Assembly: GCA_002700385.1 (NCBI GenBank)
Contig: PADC01000011.1
Coordinates: 281,190-345,189 of the forward strand
Source: Cycloclasticus sp.
Lineage (GTDB): Bacteria; Pseudomonadota; Gammaproteobacteria; Methylococcales; Cycloclasticaceae
Direction: 5' to 3'
Length of the DNA stretch: 64,000 nucleotides
Numbering within the stretch: the first letter of the stretch is position 1; every line of letters begins with the position of its first letter. A program made the position numbers and the translations under genes. This document shows, one piece after another, positions 1 to 9,566 of the stretch. The notes beneath the pieces are model-generated. The model did not search any database. It was not told the origin of the DNA and saw only the letters and a program-made list of their open reading frames with translations.

Positions 1-730
1 CTAATAACGACTCACGGCAACCATACAAGTTATCGAACTTACTTTTGGTAACTGAATCGTTCACGTTCATGGCTGGAAACAGTAATTCGCCCGCTTCTTG
101 CATTTGGTATAAGCGGTGCACACCCGTTGTTGTTTCTTCGGTCACACCTTTTACGTTAGCCGCCATATCTTGCCATCTTGTTGGCGCAACCGGTAAATTG
201 CGGCGTAGCACTTCAAGGATAGCCACCCACTCTTCATTATCATCTGCTTTTGCAGCAGGCACAGCACCGGCTTTTTCAAACTCAACCCCTTTGTGCAGCA
301 GTAAGGTTGCATCGCCACCATCATCAAGAATCATATTAGCTTCTTGACCTTCAGGCCAGGTCATCATTTGCTCTGTACACCACCAATACTCTTCAATGGT
401 TTCACCTTTCCAAGCAAACACGGGAATCCCCAGATCAGCTATTGCCGCGGCAGCATGATCTTGTGTCGAAAATATATTACAAGAACACCAACGCACTTCA
501 GCACCCAACGCCACCAGCGTTTTGATCAAAACGGCTGTTTGAATTGTCATGTGCAGGCTACCCGCCACACGCGCGCCAGCCAGCGGTTTACTATCGCCAA
601 ACTCTTCTTGCAAAGCCATTAAACCGGGCATTTCACTTTCTGCAATGGCAATTTCTTTATGGCCCCATTCTGCCAACGAGATATCGGCAACTTTATAGTC
701 TGTAAATTTTTCTGTTGAGACAGCACTCAT
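1..730 (-). CDS. ahcY: adenosylhomocysteinase, C-terminal part missing at window edge
   Basis: This enzyme hydrolyses S-adenosylhomocysteine to adenosine and homocysteine, clearing the product inhibitor of SAM-dependent methylation. Translating the minus strand from the ATG at 730 gives about 243 residues with the family's N-terminal sequence ([19 protein letters not shown], then [13 protein letters not shown] and [16 protein letters not shown]). The frame is still open at base 1, so the rest, including most of the NAD-binding domain, lies outside the window. An AGGAG sits five bases before the ATG. The gene follows metK by nine bases and must share its transcript, so the riboswitch at 2039-2108 should control both. 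Confidence 0.96.
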   Translation of the reverse strand, partial: MSAVSTEKFTDYKVADISLAEWGHKEIAIAESEMPGLMALQEEFGDSKPLAGARVAGSLHMTIQTAVLIKTLVALGAEVRWCSCNIFSTQDHAAAAIADLGIPVFAWKGETIEEYWWCTEQMMTWPEGQEANMILDDGGDATLLLHKGVEFEKAGAVPAAKADDNEEWVAILEVLRRNLPVAPTRWQDMAANVKGVTEETTTGVHRLYQMQEAGELLFPAMNVNDSVTKSKFDNLYGCRESLL

Positions 731-739
731 TTTATTCTC

Positions 740-1912
740 CTAAATTGATAGCCCAGCTGCCGAGCGTAGCTCATCAGCCTTATCTGTTTTTTCCCACGTA
801 AAATGGGGTAACTCTCTACCAAAATGCCCATAGGCAGCTGATGGTTGGTAAATCGGTCGTTTTAAATCTAGCGCAGCAATTAAGCCTTTTGGCCGTAAGT
901 CAAAATGTTCGCTGATTAAAGCAGAAATTTTCTCATTATCGATAGCCCCTGTACCAAAGGTTTCTACCGAAATTGACGTGGGCTTTGCGACTCCAATTGC
1001 ATACGACACTTGTATTTCACAACGCTTTGCTAAGCCCGCTGCAACGACATTTTTAGCGACATATCGACACATATACGCTGCAGATCGATCCACTTTACTG
1101 GGATCTTTGCCTGAAAAAGCCCCCCCGCCATGACGGGCCATGCCCCCATAGGTATCGACAATAATTTTACGACCCGTTAAACCACAGTCGCCAACAGGGC
1201 CGCCAATGATAAATTGACCTGTCGGATTGATATGAATATTCTCAGACAAACAATTAGCAAACCAAGCTTCTGGTAAAACAGGTTTGATAATTTCCTCGAT
1301 CACTGCTTCACGCAAATCGGTCTGATTAATTTCTGGGGCATGTTGTGTCGATAGCACAACCGCCTCCACGCCTACTGGTTTATTATTCTCGTAACGCAAG
1401 GTCAGTTGGCTTTTTGCATCAGGACGTAACCAAGGCAAAATGCCGTGCTTTCGAACCTTTGCCTGACGCTGAACCAGCAAATGGGAATAAGTGATCGGCG
1501 CTGGCATCAACACCTCAGTTTCATCACAGGCATACCCAAACATCAAACCTTGATCGCCCGCACCTTGCTCATGGTCTTCACTTTCGTCGACACCCATAGC
1601 AATATCATGAGACTGCTTGCCAATCGCGTTTAGCACAGCACAACTTTGCCAATCAAAACCAATCTCTGGCTTATCATAACCAATCTCTTTCACCACATTC
1701 CGCACAAGTTCTTCAGTATCCACCCAGGCATTTGTTGTCACTTCACCAGCCAAAATCACCATGCCGGTTTTAACCATGGTTTCAACAGCGACACGTGATG
1801 CGGGGTCTTGCTCTAGCAAAACGTCTAACATTGCATCAGAGATTTGATCCGCGACTTTATCCGGGTGCCCCTCAGACACCGACTCGGATGTAAAAATATA
1901 ATTATTGCTCAT
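740..1912 (-). CDS. metK: S-adenosylmethionine synthase
   Basis: MetK makes SAM from methionine and ATP in the cytoplasm. The 390-residue protein is of normal length and has the family signatures: [10 protein letters not shown] near residue 15, [12 protein letters not shown] near 117, and the glycine-rich phosphate loop [16 protein letters not shown] near 262. It is the first gene of a metK-ahcY operon and is preceded by a leader of about 125 nt that begins with an SAH riboswitch. Pairing SAM synthesis with SAH removal under one SAH sensor makes sense: high SAH would raise both. Nothing in the coding sequence is unusual. Confidence 0.98.
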   Translation of the reverse strand: MSNNYIFTSESVSEGHPDKVADQISDAMLDVLLEQDPASRVAVETMVKTGMVILAGEVTTNAWVDTEELVRNVVKEIGYDKPEIGFDWQSCAVLNAIGKQSHDIAMGVDESEDHEQGAGDQGLMFGYACDETEVLMPAPITYSHLLVQRQAKVRKHGILPWLRPDAKSQLTLRYENNKPVGVEAVVLSTQHAPEINQTDLREAVIEEIIKPVLPEAWFANCLSENIHINPTGQFIIGGPVGDCGLTGRKIIVDTYGGMARHGGGAFSGKDPSKVDRSAAYMCRYVAKNVVAAGLAKRCEIQVSYAIGVAKPTSISVETFGTGAIDNEKISALISEHFDLRPKGLIAALDLKRPIYQPSAAYGHFGRELPHFTWEKTDKADELRSAAGLSI

Positions 1913-1980
1913 AGTAAACCCGCCTCGTTACTTTAAAATTAGGCAACTAAAAGTTGAGCTGTTTTTGCTGATTTAGCAGA

Positions 1981-1999
1981 CAGTAACCCATCGTTACTG
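1981..1999 (-). promoter_or_regulatory. hairpin in metK leader downstream of riboswitch
   Basis: CAGTAAC and GTTACTG form a seven-pair stem with a five-base loop, 40 nt after the riboswitch and about 70 nt before metK. No U-run follows, so it is not a standard terminator. It may be part of the expression platform, but no alternative pairing with the aptamer was established. Confidence 0.4.
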
Positions 2000-2038
2000 G
2001 CCGGCAGCACTCATTATTTTCAGTTTCCTGTTAATAAT

Positions 2039-2108
2039 GAACGCCGTTATTTATTGAACCTTGAATAAGCCTAGCAGGGGAGACCTGTCGCAACGTTCCT
2101 TATTCAAG
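2039..2108 (-). promoter_or_regulatory. SAH riboswitch in the metK-ahcY leader
   Basis: Read on the minus strand, the leader matches the SAH riboswitch aptamer. Helix P1 is CTTGAATAAG (2108-2099) with CTTATTCAAG (2069-2060), ten perfect pairs. Next come GAACGTTGCGAC (2098-2087), a short hairpin with arms CAGG and CCTG, the conserved-type CTAGGCTT, and after P1 the element AACGGCGTTC (2048-2039). Its CGTTC can pair with GAACG to form the expected pseudoknot. The order matches the known consensus (GAGCGCTGCAAC, CCAGGCTC, AACGGCGCTC). The known class switches expression on when SAH binds. No classic terminator follows, so control of translation or another mechanism is possible. Confidence 0.88.
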
Positions 2109-2115
2109 TTTGACC

Positions 2116-2143
2116 ATTGTAGTCAGTGCTTCAAAAAAATCAA
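2116..2143 (-). promoter_or_regulatory. sigma-70 type promoter of metK-ahcY
   Basis: On the minus strand a -35 TTGATT (2143-2138) and a -10 TACAAT (2121-2116) are 16 bases apart. The predicted start, about seven bases below the -10, falls at 2109-2110, exactly where riboswitch helix P1 begins. Two independent predictions that meet at the same base support each other. Confidence 0.7.
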
Positions 2144-2181
2144 GCGCTTAGCAAAGGTGCGGTATCCTTCTTTCAGTAGCG

Positions 2182-2904
2182 TTAGTAAAACTTTGGAAAA
2201 AGTCTTTTTGTTCGCCGTTGATAATCAATATAGTGTTGACCTAACTGCTTGGCCAGGCTTTTCTCTTCAAAATAAATCCCTATCAGCACGTAAATCGACA
2301 TACCTGTGGAAAAGACCAAGTGACCCACTGTCATCGTAGGTATCGCCCAAAAGGCAATTAATAACCCTGTCATCATGGGGTGCCGGATCCAGCGATAAAC
2401 CAAAATTTCGGTAAAAACAACCGGGGTATATGTTTTTTGACAAAAGTACAACCAAGACTGCCTTAAACCAAATAAATCAAAATGATTTGTTAAGAATGTT
2501 GCCATAAGAACCAGCACCCAGCCTACAACGAACAGCCCCCATAAAACCTTTACTATCATAGGGCTTTCAACTTGCCAAACAAGTCCTGCCATCGGCTGCC
2601 AGCAATACATTAAGATGGCCAGAACAATGGCCGACACCAAGCAATAGGTGCTTCGTTCAACGTGGTGCGGCACCACCGAGGCAATCATATCTTTAAACCA
2701 GCTTCGCGCCATTACGCTGTGCTGAATTCCCCATAGCAACATCAAACTTATATTGACCAAGAGGGCATTTTCAGAATAAACATCAACTTCCGATGAAATA
2801 GAGATAGGGACAAACACATCACCGACAAAGCCCATAAAATAAACAAATACGACAAAAAACGCAATGTAGCAAAATGCCCCATAAAGCATGGTGAATAATC
2901 GCAT
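2182..2904 (-). CDS. MddA-like methanethiol S-methyltransferase (NnrU/ICMT superfamily)
   Basis: This is a 240-residue membrane protein with about five hydrophobic segments. It carries the signatures I know from methanethiol S-methyltransferase, which makes dimethyl sulfide from methanethiol with SAM: IQHSVMARSWFK near residue 60, ERSTYCL, LTNHFDLFGLRQSWLY near 140, IRHPMMTGLLIAFWAIPTMT near 170 and a C-terminal EEKSLAKQLG. The RHP and EE motifs are the ICMT-fold SAM-binding elements. It is a single gene between metK and frmA, facing away from frmA. The superfamily assignment is firm. Methanethiol as substrate is inferred from resemblance only. Confidence 0.75.
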   Translation of the reverse strand: MRLFTMLYGAFCYIAFFVVFVYFMGFVGDVFVPISISSEVDVYSENALLVNISLMLLWGIQHSVMARSWFKDMIASVVPHHVERSTYCLVSAIVLAILMYCWQPMAGLVWQVESPMIVKVLWGLFVVGWVLVLMATFLTNHFDLFGLRQSWLYFCQKTYTPVVFTEILVYRWIRHPMMTGLLIAFWAIPTMTVGHLVFSTGMSIYVLIGIYFEEKSLAKQLGQHYIDYQRRTKRLFPKFY

Positions 2905-2992
2905 ACCCCCTCCTCAGTTTACTCTTATTATTTTCTTTACAAGGCGACATTACAGAGGCCATTATAAAATTTCAAGCAGGGTGATTAAATAA

Positions 2993-4219
<1,227 letters not shown>

Positions 4220-4248
4220 ACGTTTTCAGCTCAAACCCGTTATTTATT

Positions 4249-4806
4249 ATGAATCATCTATTAAAACAAACTATTCAACGTATCGATCAAGCAAATGCAG
4301 ATGACCCACATGATGGTGTTGAATTACTGTATTCAAAACGCATGCTCGATACCCTGCAAACATTCGACCCTAATGCGTCGGACCCATTGACCTTAGCCTG
4401 CTATGCGCAACACGTATGTCGCTGGAAACTCAACCGCAAAGACTTCCCCACCGGGTTACAAGGCTATTTGAAATGGCGCTCTGATTTAGCAAAACTGCAC
4501 GCTAAGATTCTGGCCGACGCCATGCAAGCCTCTGGCTATGACGAAAAAACCATTGAACGTGCCAGCAATATTATTCAAAAGAAGAAATTAAAAACAGACC
4601 CCGAGGCACAAACACTTGAAGATGTTTCCTGTCTGGTTTTCCTTACTTACTACTTTGAGCCCTTTGCCGGCAAGCACACCGAAGATAAAATTATTGATAT
4701 TGTGCAAAAAACCTGGGGCAAAATGTCCGAAAAAGGTCACCAAACCGCCTTATCACTAAACCTAGCCCCTCACCTACAAAAACTGGTTACCAAAGCGCTG
4801 GCATAA
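4249..4806 (+). CDS. DUF4202 family protein
   Basis: The 185-residue soluble protein of unknown function is recognised as DUF4202 from its start, from the HVCRWKLNRKDFPTG block near residue 50, and from the LEDVSCLVFLTYYFEPF block near 125. The HVCRW and DVSC histidine/aspartate positions recall HD-like metal-binding helices, but that is only an impression. It starts 29 bases after frmA, and its stop overlaps the next start by one base (TAATG), so it is probably cotranscribed and translationally coupled to the lipoprotein gene. Confidence 0.75.
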   Translation: MNHLLKQTIQRIDQANADDPHDGVELLYSKRMLDTLQTFDPNASDPLTLACYAQHVCRWKLNRKDFPTGLQGYLKWRSDLAKLHAKILADAMQASGYDEKTIERASNIIQKKKLKTDPEAQTLEDVSCLVFLTYYFEPFAGKHTEDKIIDIVQKTWGKMSEKGHQTALSLNLAPHLQKLVTKALA

Positions 4807-5417
4807 TGCTATACGCCCAACCCATCTCCTTGCTTTTAATTTTAGCTTTACTTGCTTCTGGGTGCGCACCCATGGCTAAAACAGACAATATCGAGCCCAC
4901 CACTGCCTTCAACGTCTGTTATTCATATGGATGCAAGAAAACGCAATCCGTCAGTTTAAGCGAAGAGCAGTGGCACCTCATCAACCAAGCTTTCAAGCCG
5001 TTAGCCACAACACCTTCTGAAGAACGACACCGGCTCTCGATGGCCATTGCCCAAATGGAAAAAATTGTCGGCGCAATCACCCAAACAGAAAATGATTTAC
5101 CCGGCACCTTTGCAGCGCTGTTTAAAAAGCTCGATGACCAAATGGACTGCGTTGATGAAGCAACCAATACCACCTTATACATAAAACTCTTCCGCGAACG
5201 GGGGTTAATACACTTCCATCAAGAGGGGCCTCGTATCAATCGCGGCTTTTTCTTTAACGGCTGGCCGCATACCTCTGCCGTCATCGAAGAAATTAGCACA
5301 AAAAAACGGTTTGCCGTTGACTCCTGGTTTCATAAAAATGGTGTTCGGCCAGAAATAATTCCAGTCCAGTTGTGGTATTCTGGTTGGCACCCAGACCCTA
5401 AACCTATTAATAATTAA
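4806..5417 (+). CDS. predicted lipoprotein of unknown function
   Basis: The 203-residue protein begins with a lipoprotein signal: a hydrophobic stretch (ISLLLILALLASGC) ending in the lipobox LASGC with Cys20 as the predicted lipidated residue. The mature part has several cysteines (CYSYGC near 38-43, and MDCVDEATN near 115). The C-terminal half, RGFFFNGWPHTSAVIEE and FAVDSWFHKNG, looks like a compact enzyme-like domain, but I do not recognise the family. It overlaps the DUF4202 gene by one base. Confidence 0.7.
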   Translation: MLYAQPISLLLILALLASGCAPMAKTDNIEPTTAFNVCYSYGCKKTQSVSLSEEQWHLINQAFKPLATTPSEERHRLSMAIAQMEKIVGAITQTENDLPGTFAALFKKLDDQMDCVDEATNTTLYIKLFRERGLIHFHQEGPRINRGFFFNGWPHTSAVIEEISTKKRFAVDSWFHKNGVRPEIIPVQLWYSGWHPDPKPINN

Positions 5418-5436
5418 AGATGATGGAGAACTTGCT

Positions 5437-6348
5437 ATGAACCGACTAATTAAACTATCAATCTCACTAGTCGTTTTACTTTTCAACAACCTTGCATTTG
5501 CTGGCGATTCCTCGAACCAAGGCTTTGACAACATCACGCTGAAAACTACCCATGTGCGCGGTAATATTTATATGCTGGAAGGCGTCGGCGGATTTGCTGG
5601 CGGCAATATCGGTGTTTCCGCAGGTACTGATGGCGTGTTATTAGTCGACGATCAAATGAGCCCCATGTCTGAAAAAATAAATGCGGCCATACAAGATATT
5701 AACGCTGGCCAATTACGATTCATTCTTAATACACATTGGCATGGCGACCATACCGGAGGAAACGAACACTTTTCTAAACAAGCCACAATCATTTCACACG
5801 CTAATGTAAGACACCGCATGATGACAGACCAAGAAAATTTCTTTGGCAAATCACCTGCCAGACCCAAAGAAGCTTGGCCAATTATTACCTTTAATGACGC
5901 AGTCAATATCCACTTTAATGACGAAGACATCCAATTCATCCATTACGCCAATGGCCATACCGATGGCGATGGTGTGATTTATTTCCCTAAAAGCAATGTT
6001 GCTCACTTGGGTGACCATTTTTTTAATGGCGTGTTCCCTTTTGTTGATTTAACAACCGGCGGGAATGCATTCAAACTGACGGAGAACATAAAAACCATTA
6101 TCGACAGCTTGCCAGAAGATGCGCTTATTATCCCAGGTCATGGTGAGCTATCTGACATACCGGGGCTTAAGACCTATTATAAAATGCTAACTACTTCCAC
6201 TTCTTTAGTAAAAAACATGGCGGCTAAAGGCAAAACGCTGGAAGAAATTCAACAAGCCGGCTTACCAGAAGAATGGGCCTCCTGGGGTGGTGGCTTTATT
6301 AATGAGGCAAATTGGATCCAATCTATTTACCATAGCCTGCCAAAGTAA
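5437..6348 (+). CDS. exported metallo-beta-lactamase-fold hydrolase
   Basis: The 303-residue protein has an N-terminal signal peptide ending near AFAGDSS (residue 22) and so is probably periplasmic. The zinc ligands of the fold are all visible: [10 protein letters not shown] near residue 100, NGHTDGD near 180, HLGDHFFNG near 195, and IPGHGELSD near 240. The substrate cannot be deduced; this general subgroup includes glyoxalase II-like, quinoprotein-associated and sulfur-pathway hydrolases. It lies between the lipoprotein gene and msrB on one probable transcript. Confidence 0.85.
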   Translation: MNRLIKLSISLVVLLFNNLAFAGDSSNQGFDNITLKTTHVRGNIYMLEGVGGFAGGNIGVSAGTDGVLLVDDQMSPMSEKINAAIQDINAGQLRFILNTHWHGDHTGGNEHFSKQATIISHANVRHRMMTDQENFFGKSPARPKEAWPIITFNDAVNIHFNDEDIQFIHYANGHTDGDGVIYFPKSNVAHLGDHFFNGVFPFVDLTTGGNAFKLTENIKTIIDSLPEDALIIPGHGELSDIPGLKTYYKMLTTSTSLVKNMAAKGKTLEEIQQAGLPEEWASWGGGFINEANWIQSIYHSLPK

Positions 6349-6355
6349 AAACAAC

Positions 6356-6745
6356 ATGATCAAAAAAACGGACCAGGAATGGCAGTCCATATTAACACCT
6401 GAAGAATTCCGAATTTGTCGCCAACAAGGCACTGAACCGGCTTTCTCTGGTGTTTATGCTGACTGTAAAACAGAAGGGGTTTACCGGTGTAAATGTTGTG
6501 GCGCGGCTTTATTTGAATCGGCCAGTAAGTACGATTCCGGTAGTGGCTGGCCTAGTTTTTGGCAGCCTATAACAGCGGATGACATAAAAGAGAATAAAGA
6601 CACCAGCCACGGTATGATTCGCGTTGAAGTCGTTTGTTCTCATTGCGATTGCCATTTAGGCCATGTGTTTGAAGATGGCCCGCAACCAACTGGCTTACGT
6701 TATTGCATTAACTCTGCCTCATTAACTCTAGAACCAAAGGAATAA
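6356..6745 (+). CDS. msrB: peptide-methionine (R)-S-oxide reductase
   Basis: MsrB reduces methionine-R-sulfoxide in proteins. Two CxxC zinc pairs (CKCC near residue 45, CSHC near 92), the [11 protein letters not shown] motif and the catalytic cysteine in RYCINSASL near 120 identify it. The frame extends upstream to 6287, but that part overlaps the preceding gene and has no family similarity. The ATG at 6356 gives the standard start [18 protein letters not shown] and a normal 129-residue length. It is followed by the aminopeptidase gene after one base. Confidence 0.95.
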   Translation: MIKKTDQEWQSILTPEEFRICRQQGTEPAFSGVYADCKTEGVYRCKCCGAALFESASKYDSGSGWPSFWQPITADDIKENKDTSHGMIRVEVVCSHCDCHLGHVFEDGPQPTGLRYCINSASLTLEPKE

Positions 6746-6746
6746 T

Positions 6747-8033
6747 ATGTCGTGCGCCCAGCAACACGCACAAGCTCTGCTAGATTACATTGATGCCAGC
6801 CCAAGCCCATGGCATGCGGTACAAACAACCCGAGATGCACTATTAAATAAAGGCTTTAAGGAACTAAAGGAAAATGAGGCCTGGTCATTAAAAACGGACG
6901 AGCGCTACTTTGTTAAACGCGATGATTCATCCATTATTGCCTTCACCGTTGGCTCAAAAAGCCTTATTAAGCATGGTTTTCGACTTATTGGCGCACATAC
7001 TGACTCCCCCGGTCTCAGAGTAAAACCAAAGCCAAATCACCAACAAAATCATATCCATCGCCTTGGCGTGGAGGTTTATGGCAGCCCGATACTTGCAACC
7101 TTTACCGATCGCGATTTAGGCCTGGCGGGTCGTGTACACTTTAAACAAAATGGTCAATTAGCCTCCACATTAGTACACCTCAACAAACCCTTCCTTCGTC
7201 TACCGAATCTGGCTATTCATATGAATCCGAACGTCAATACGGATGGACTGAAGCTTAACAGGCAAACAGAATTACCGTTGCTGCTCTCTATTTCCGACGA
7301 GCCCATCAATATGGTTGATTTACTGGCCAATGAGTTGAGCTTGAATGCTGATGATATTTCAGCATGGGAGCTGCATGCCTGTGACACGCAAGCAGGCACA
7401 CTATACGGCCTTAACAACGAATTTTATGCCAACAGTCAGCTTGATAATCTCGCCTCATGCCACGCTGGCTTATCCGCTTTATTATCTGATAAGTCACTGA
7501 AGGCAGGACAGTTTAATGTATGTGCTTTTTTTGATCATGAAGAAATTGGCAGTCATAGTCATAAAGGTGCTGATGGTAGCTTTTTACCCGATACGCTGGA
7601 GCGTATCGCCGGCTCATTAAAACTGTCAGATGAAGACTATAAACGTGCTTTATCGAATAGCTTTATGATCAGCGCCGACATGGCTCATGCTTATCAGCCA
7701 AATTTCCCCAGTGCTTACGAACCAGATCACAAAGTACTGGTTAATCACGGCCCCGTGATTAAAATTAACGCCAATATTCGTTATGCATCAAACAGTGCTT
7801 CACAAGCTCACTTTATGAAACTTTGCGAGCAATCTGGCGTACCTTTCCAGCAATATTCACACCGGACTGATCTTGGTTGCGGCAGCACTATTGGCCCCAT
7901 AACATCCGCTCAATTAGGCATTAAAACGGTTGATGTTGGCTGCCCGATGTGGGCCATGCACAGCATACGTGAAAGCGCTGGTGTTCAGGATCACCACTAT
8001 ATAACCCAAGTCTTCACTCAATTTTTCAGCTAA
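6747..8033 (+). CDS. apeB: M18 family aminopeptidase
   Basis: This cytoplasmic zinc aminopeptidase of the aspartyl aminopeptidase family has 428 residues, the normal length. Diagnostic motifs are IGAHTDSPGLRVKP near residue 90 (metal ligand His and Asp), FDHEEIGSHSHKGADG near 265 (catalytic glutamates), ISADMAHAYQPN near 310, and the C-terminal CPMWAMHSIRESAGVQD. It starts one base after msrB, which suggests translational coupling. Nothing is unusual in the sequence. Confidence 0.93.
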   Translation: MSCAQQHAQALLDYIDASPSPWHAVQTTRDALLNKGFKELKENEAWSLKTDERYFVKRDDSSIIAFTVGSKSLIKHGFRLIGAHTDSPGLRVKPKPNHQQNHIHRLGVEVYGSPILATFTDRDLGLAGRVHFKQNGQLASTLVHLNKPFLRLPNLAIHMNPNVNTDGLKLNRQTELPLLLSISDEPINMVDLLANELSLNADDISAWELHACDTQAGTLYGLNNEFYANSQLDNLASCHAGLSALLSDKSLKAGQFNVCAFFDHEEIGSHSHKGADGSFLPDTLERIAGSLKLSDEDYKRALSNSFMISADMAHAYQPNFPSAYEPDHKVLVNHGPVIKINANIRYASNSASQAHFMKLCEQSGVPFQQYSHRTDLGCGSTIGPITSAQLGIKTVDVGCPMWAMHSIRESAGVQDHHYITQVFTQFFS

Positions 8034-8041
8034 CCCGCGTT

Positions 8042-8890
8042 ATGAGATTTAAATTTACTTTTCTTATTTTTATTGTTGCCGCCATTGCTGTATTTTTTAT
8101 GCGGCAAGAGAACTTTGTTCCTCGAACAGCGTTAGATATTTACCATCACTATATTGATGCAACAGAAGCCGATGCTATTCCTGGTTTAACGCCTGAAGCT
8201 GCAAGCGAAATTCAAAAACAGGTGGTGTATGCTTTATCAGAAAACTGGGGGGGTATCGCAGGCTATAAAGCGGCTATAACAAACCCAGCCGTGCAACAAA
8301 AAATGGGGATCGAACAGCCCTTATTAGGCATCTTTTTAAATAAAATGCTACTCAGCAGCCCTGCTGTCATCAACATAAATTCTGCCACCCACCCCTTTGC
8401 GGAAGCTGATTTATTAGTCCGCGTTAAAAGCGCCGCGATAAACGATGCTAAAACCGATCAGGAAATTTTGGCTTCTATCGACCATGTTATCCCGTTTATA
8501 GAAATCCCTGACCGACTTTTTTCAACCGAAAAACCGTTAACTGCCGACATGTTAACCGCCATTAATACAGGCGCACGTTATGGGGTAATGGGAGAAGCTA
8601 TCCCAATGGAGCATATTGGCAATCTTAACCATTGCCAAGTCGGCATTGTGTATGACGATCGGAGCCATCTCAAAACGGGGACCTGCTCTTCTTTAATGGG
8701 CAGCCCCGTTAACGTTATTCGCTGGCTTCGTGATCGCTTACTCGCCCTAAATTATCCTTTAAAGCCAGGGGCCTATTTATCGCTTGGCAACTTAACCTCA
8801 CCCATCCCGATTAAAAAAGGGCGTTTAACCGCCCTTTATACAGGGCTTGGCGATCAACCACACACGATGGTTTCTGTAACATTTCAATAG
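8042..8890 (+). CDS. membrane-anchored or exported 2-keto-4-pentenoate hydratase homologue
   Basis: Residues 30-282 match the FAH-superfamily hydratases of meta-cleavage pathways: KAAITNPAVQQKMGIEQPLLG (aligning with the loop after the active-site lysine), FAEADLLVRV with the metal-binding acidic pair, and IPFIEIPDRLF. Cytoplasmic hydratases start directly with this domain. Here residues 1-20 are a strongly hydrophobic segment (FTFLIFIVAAIAVFFM) after MRFK, i.e. a signal or anchor. The protein is therefore predicted to sit outside the cytoplasm, which is odd for this family. It is the last gene of the frmA-side run, and its true role is uncertain. Confidence 0.75.
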   Translation: MRFKFTFLIFIVAAIAVFFMRQENFVPRTALDIYHHYIDATEADAIPGLTPEAASEIQKQVVYALSENWGGIAGYKAAITNPAVQQKMGIEQPLLGIFLNKMLLSSPAVININSATHPFAEADLLVRVKSAAINDAKTDQEILASIDHVIPFIEIPDRLFSTEKPLTADMLTAINTGARYGVMGEAIPMEHIGNLNHCQVGIVYDDRSHLKTGTCSSLMGSPVNVIRWLRDRLLALNYPLKPGAYLSLGNLTSPIPIKKGRLTALYTGLGDQPHTMVSVTFQ

Positions 8891-8915
8891 GCTCCAAAGA
8901 ATCCTTTTGGAGCCT
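8889..8915. repeat. inverted repeat between convergent genes
   Basis: AGGCTCCAAA and TTTGGAGCCT form a ten-pair stem with a seven-base loop, starting within the stop codon of the hydratase homologue and lying before the end of the cytochrome gene. No clear T-run follows on either strand, so it is at best a weak bidirectional terminator. Confidence 0.5.
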
Positions 8916-8923
8916 GATAAAGA

Positions 8924-9484
8924 TTAGTCTATGCGCTGACCTAACATTCTTTTTAAGGTGCCGTCTTTATCCATAAAATGATGTTTCAATGCGCCAGCGA
9001 CATGTAACAAGAAAGCTGCGAACATCAACTTACCCGCAATCTCATGTGTTTCATGCGCAGCACCTGCAATAGGGCCATTGATAGGTATCATTCTTCCTGG
9101 CTCATCAGGGTTTGGGGTAGCGGCTAAAAGCTCCAAACCAAAAATGGCCAACCCGTAACCACCTAAGCCAGACATTAGCATGCCAGAAATGGGCATTACA
9201 ACGGTTGTAATAATCAGTATCCAATGAACAATTTTGGCCAGTGCATGTTCCCACGATTTATAATTGCTGGCTGCTTCTGGCCAACCTTGTTTTACGCGCC
9301 AAATCACACGTGCCATGATGACAACAAAAATAATCATACCAACTGACTTATGAATGGGGTATAAAGCATAGACTTCATAATCGGTCATGTACACGCCAAC
9401 TGTAACCAGCATGATCATTGAAATGCCAACAATCCAATGGAGTGCAACCGTTACGCACGATAATTTTGACTTTGTATCACTCAT
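8924..9484 (-). CDS. cytochrome b561
   Basis: This is a 186-residue CybB-type diheme inner-membrane cytochrome with four hydrophobic helices. Haem-ligand histidines are visible in VALHWIVGISM near residue 15, YPIHKSVGM near 45, and HEIAGKLMFAAFLLHVAGALKHH (154-175). The family passes electrons between quinones and periplasmic acceptors. The gene diverges from the LigB-type dioxygenase gene, and a 16-base palindrome lies between them. An SD-like GGAG precedes the ATG. Confidence 0.9.
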   Translation of the reverse strand: MSDTKSKLSCVTVALHWIVGISMIMLVTVGVYMTDYEVYALYPIHKSVGMIIFVVIMARVIWRVKQGWPEAASNYKSWEHALAKIVHWILIITTVVMPISGMLMSGLGGYGLAIFGLELLAATPNPDEPGRMIPINGPIAGAAHETHEIAGKLMFAAFLLHVAGALKHHFMDKDGTLKRMLGQRID

Positions 9485-9518
9485 TTTTCTCCTCCAGTTT
9501 TTTCCTTACTTAAGCATT

Positions 9519-9534
9519 ATATGATATATCATAT
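9519..9534. promoter_or_regulatory. palindrome in the cytochrome b561 / LigB divergent promoter region
   Basis: ATATGATATATCATAT is a perfect 16-base palindrome, 35 bases before the cytochrome start and 33 before the dioxygenase start. Its position between two divergent genes suits an operator, but no regulator is known. The TGAT and ATCA half-sites are two bases apart, not the four of an FNR site. Confidence 0.35.
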
Positions 9535-9566
9535 CCATAACCATTTAAAACACTTATTTTTAGCTT

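Noticed and set aside
2061-2339. 92-codon plus-strand ORF over the riboswitch and metK leader
   Set aside because: It runs through the SAH aptamer, the promoter and the end of the MddA-like gene on the other strand and has no family similarity or ribosome site.
9519-9534. The palindrome as an FNR site
   Set aside because: TGAT and ATCA are separated by two bases, not four.
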